NCBI GenBank assembly: GCA_964501525.1
Contig: CAZCSI010000015.1
Location: 1 to 13,791, forward strand
DNA from: CAYLVJ01 sp964501525
GTDB taxonomy: Bacteria; Patescibacteriota; Minisyncoccia; Minisyncoccales; CAYTKG01
Length of the DNA stretch: 13,791 bases
Reading direction: 5' to 3'
The translations under genes were made by a program, and so were the position numbers. The notes beneath the pieces were generated by a model. It searched no databases. It saw nothing but the letters and a program-made list of their open reading frames with translations, and was not told where the DNA came from. This document shows, one piece after another, positions 13,208 through 13,791 of the stretch. How positions within the stretch are numbered: the first letter of the stretch is position 1; every line of letters starts with the position of its first letter.

Positions 13208-13791
13208 TTACTCCTTAATTCCCCAAGTACAAACTCCGCCTTGGCAGTATTGTCCATCGGTACAATCTTCATGGTAAAGTTCCCCCGGTACAAACTCCGC
13301 CTTGGCAGTATTGTCCATCGGTACAATCTTCATGGCGCACCCAATGTAGGCATCCTTCTGATTCATTAAGCTCGCATCTTTGGACGACGTCATTACCAGC
13401 ACAACGTTGGTCATTTATCGTTTCACATCCATTTTCTTCACAAGGACCGATTATCTCTTCGCAACTCTCTTGACAAAAACCATCATCGCAAGCTTCGCAC
13501 CCTATTTCTTCACAGTAGTCTATTCTTACTGGATCACCTTCGTGTACTCCACCGAAACAATCAGAACAGGACAACCCTACTTCTTCTATTGAGGTCCCTT
13601 CATAACATCCTCCGCAAAGCCAGATACATTCTGAATTATTGTTACAACTTTCAAAACCAAGCCATGTACAAACAGTAGCTCTTTCCCCCGGAGCTCCCTT
13701 TTCTCCTTCGGTGGGGATAACAATAAAGGAGGAAAGACAGTCGTCGCACCGCCATAAAAGGCAATTACATCGACCTATGGGGTCGTTTCTA
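13208..13791 (-). CDS. Cysteine-rich secreted-type repeat protein, 5'-partial, frame broken near its C-terminus
   Basis: On the minus strand a frame is open from the window edge to a TGA at 13271-13269: 173 residues with 24 cysteines (about 14%). It contains a short collagen-like GEKGAPGERA, pairs such as CEACDDGFC, and a final unit GCLHWVRHEDCTDGQYCQGGVC of a disulfide-rich type found in secreted bacterial proteins. The start is outside the window, so signal peptide and function are unknown. The final unit is repeated, but the second copy lies in another frame. As read, the protein ends CTGGTLP. With one G fewer in the G5 run (plus-strand C5 at 13282-13286) it would continue CTGELYHEDCTDGQYCQGGV and end CTWGIKE at the TAA at 13210-13208, just before the terminator. 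Many Cys pairs and no catalytic motif suggest a structural or binding surface protein. Confidence 0.72.
13217..13335. repeat. Two-copy tandem repeat, 61-bp period, inside the cysteine-rich gene
   Basis: Positions 13227-13274 and 13288-13335 are identical over 48 bases, and similarity extends about ten bases further on the low-coordinate side (13217-13226 against 13278-13287). The 61-bp period is not a multiple of three and shifts the coding frame. Identity this high implies a recent duplication, or an assembly artefact. Confidence 0.93.

Noticed and set aside
13217..13335. CRISPR repeat
   Set aside because: There are only two copies, directly adjacent with a 13-base gap, and they encode a protein repeat in the cysteine-rich gene.

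Overview
The window looks like a chromosomal segment around the replication origin of a small-genome bacterium, most likely a member of the Candidate Phyla Radiation (Patescibacteria). Inference from gene content: a short PilB/GspE ATPase with no full N-terminal domain, a membrane-anchored lamin-tail-domain protein, a minimal 216-residue YidC, an N-terminally short Jag/KhpB and a cysteine-rich secreted protein are all typical of that group. No marker settles the phylum. TAA, TAG and TGA all act as stops, so the recoded-UGA lineages (Gracilibacteria, Absconditabacteria) are unlikely.

Layout. Positions 1-1402 (+) hold the tail of an unknown gene and a type IV pilus/type II secretion assembly ATPase. 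Positions 1460-1634 (-) hold a strong candidate for an undescribed structured RNA: a perfect TTGACA-17-TATAAT promoter, an 18-nt closing stem, internal hairpins and a T8 tract. Positions 1663-6342 (+) carry ruvB, a lamin-tail surface protein, tyrS, ruvC and yebC. Positions 6364-6702 (-) form a complete transcription unit for a 45-residue, 60% acidic microprotein: perfect consensus promoter, leader, Shine-Dalgarno, ORF and terminator. Its -35 box shares a 15-bp palindrome with a divergent promoter candidate for the next gene, a class A penicillin-binding protein (6732-8618, +).

The origin region follows. dnaN and dnaA are on the minus strand and rnpA, yidC and jag/khpB on the plus strand, the classical dnaA/rnpA divergence. 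DnaA boxes occur on both sides of dnaA: one forward and four helically phased reverse boxes next to an AT-rich segment between dnaA and rnpA, and two to three boxes between dnaA and dnaN. This suggests a bipartite oriC. rpmH, normally just upstream of rnpA, is absent from this spot.

The right end (13208-13791, -) is the C-terminal part of a secreted-type protein with about 14% cysteine. Its last repeat is tandemly duplicated with a frame change next to a C5 tract, so the reading frame is broken or switchable.

The genes cover housekeeping work: replication initiation (DnaA, DnaN), Holliday junction processing (RuvB, RuvC, but no RuvA here), translation (TyrRS, YebC), tRNA maturation (RnpA), membrane protein insertion (YidC) and the cell envelope (PBP, lamin-tail protein, pilus ATPase). 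The novelty lies in the two minus-strand units driven by the only two perfect consensus promoters I found, and in the repeat-bearing cysteine-rich gene.
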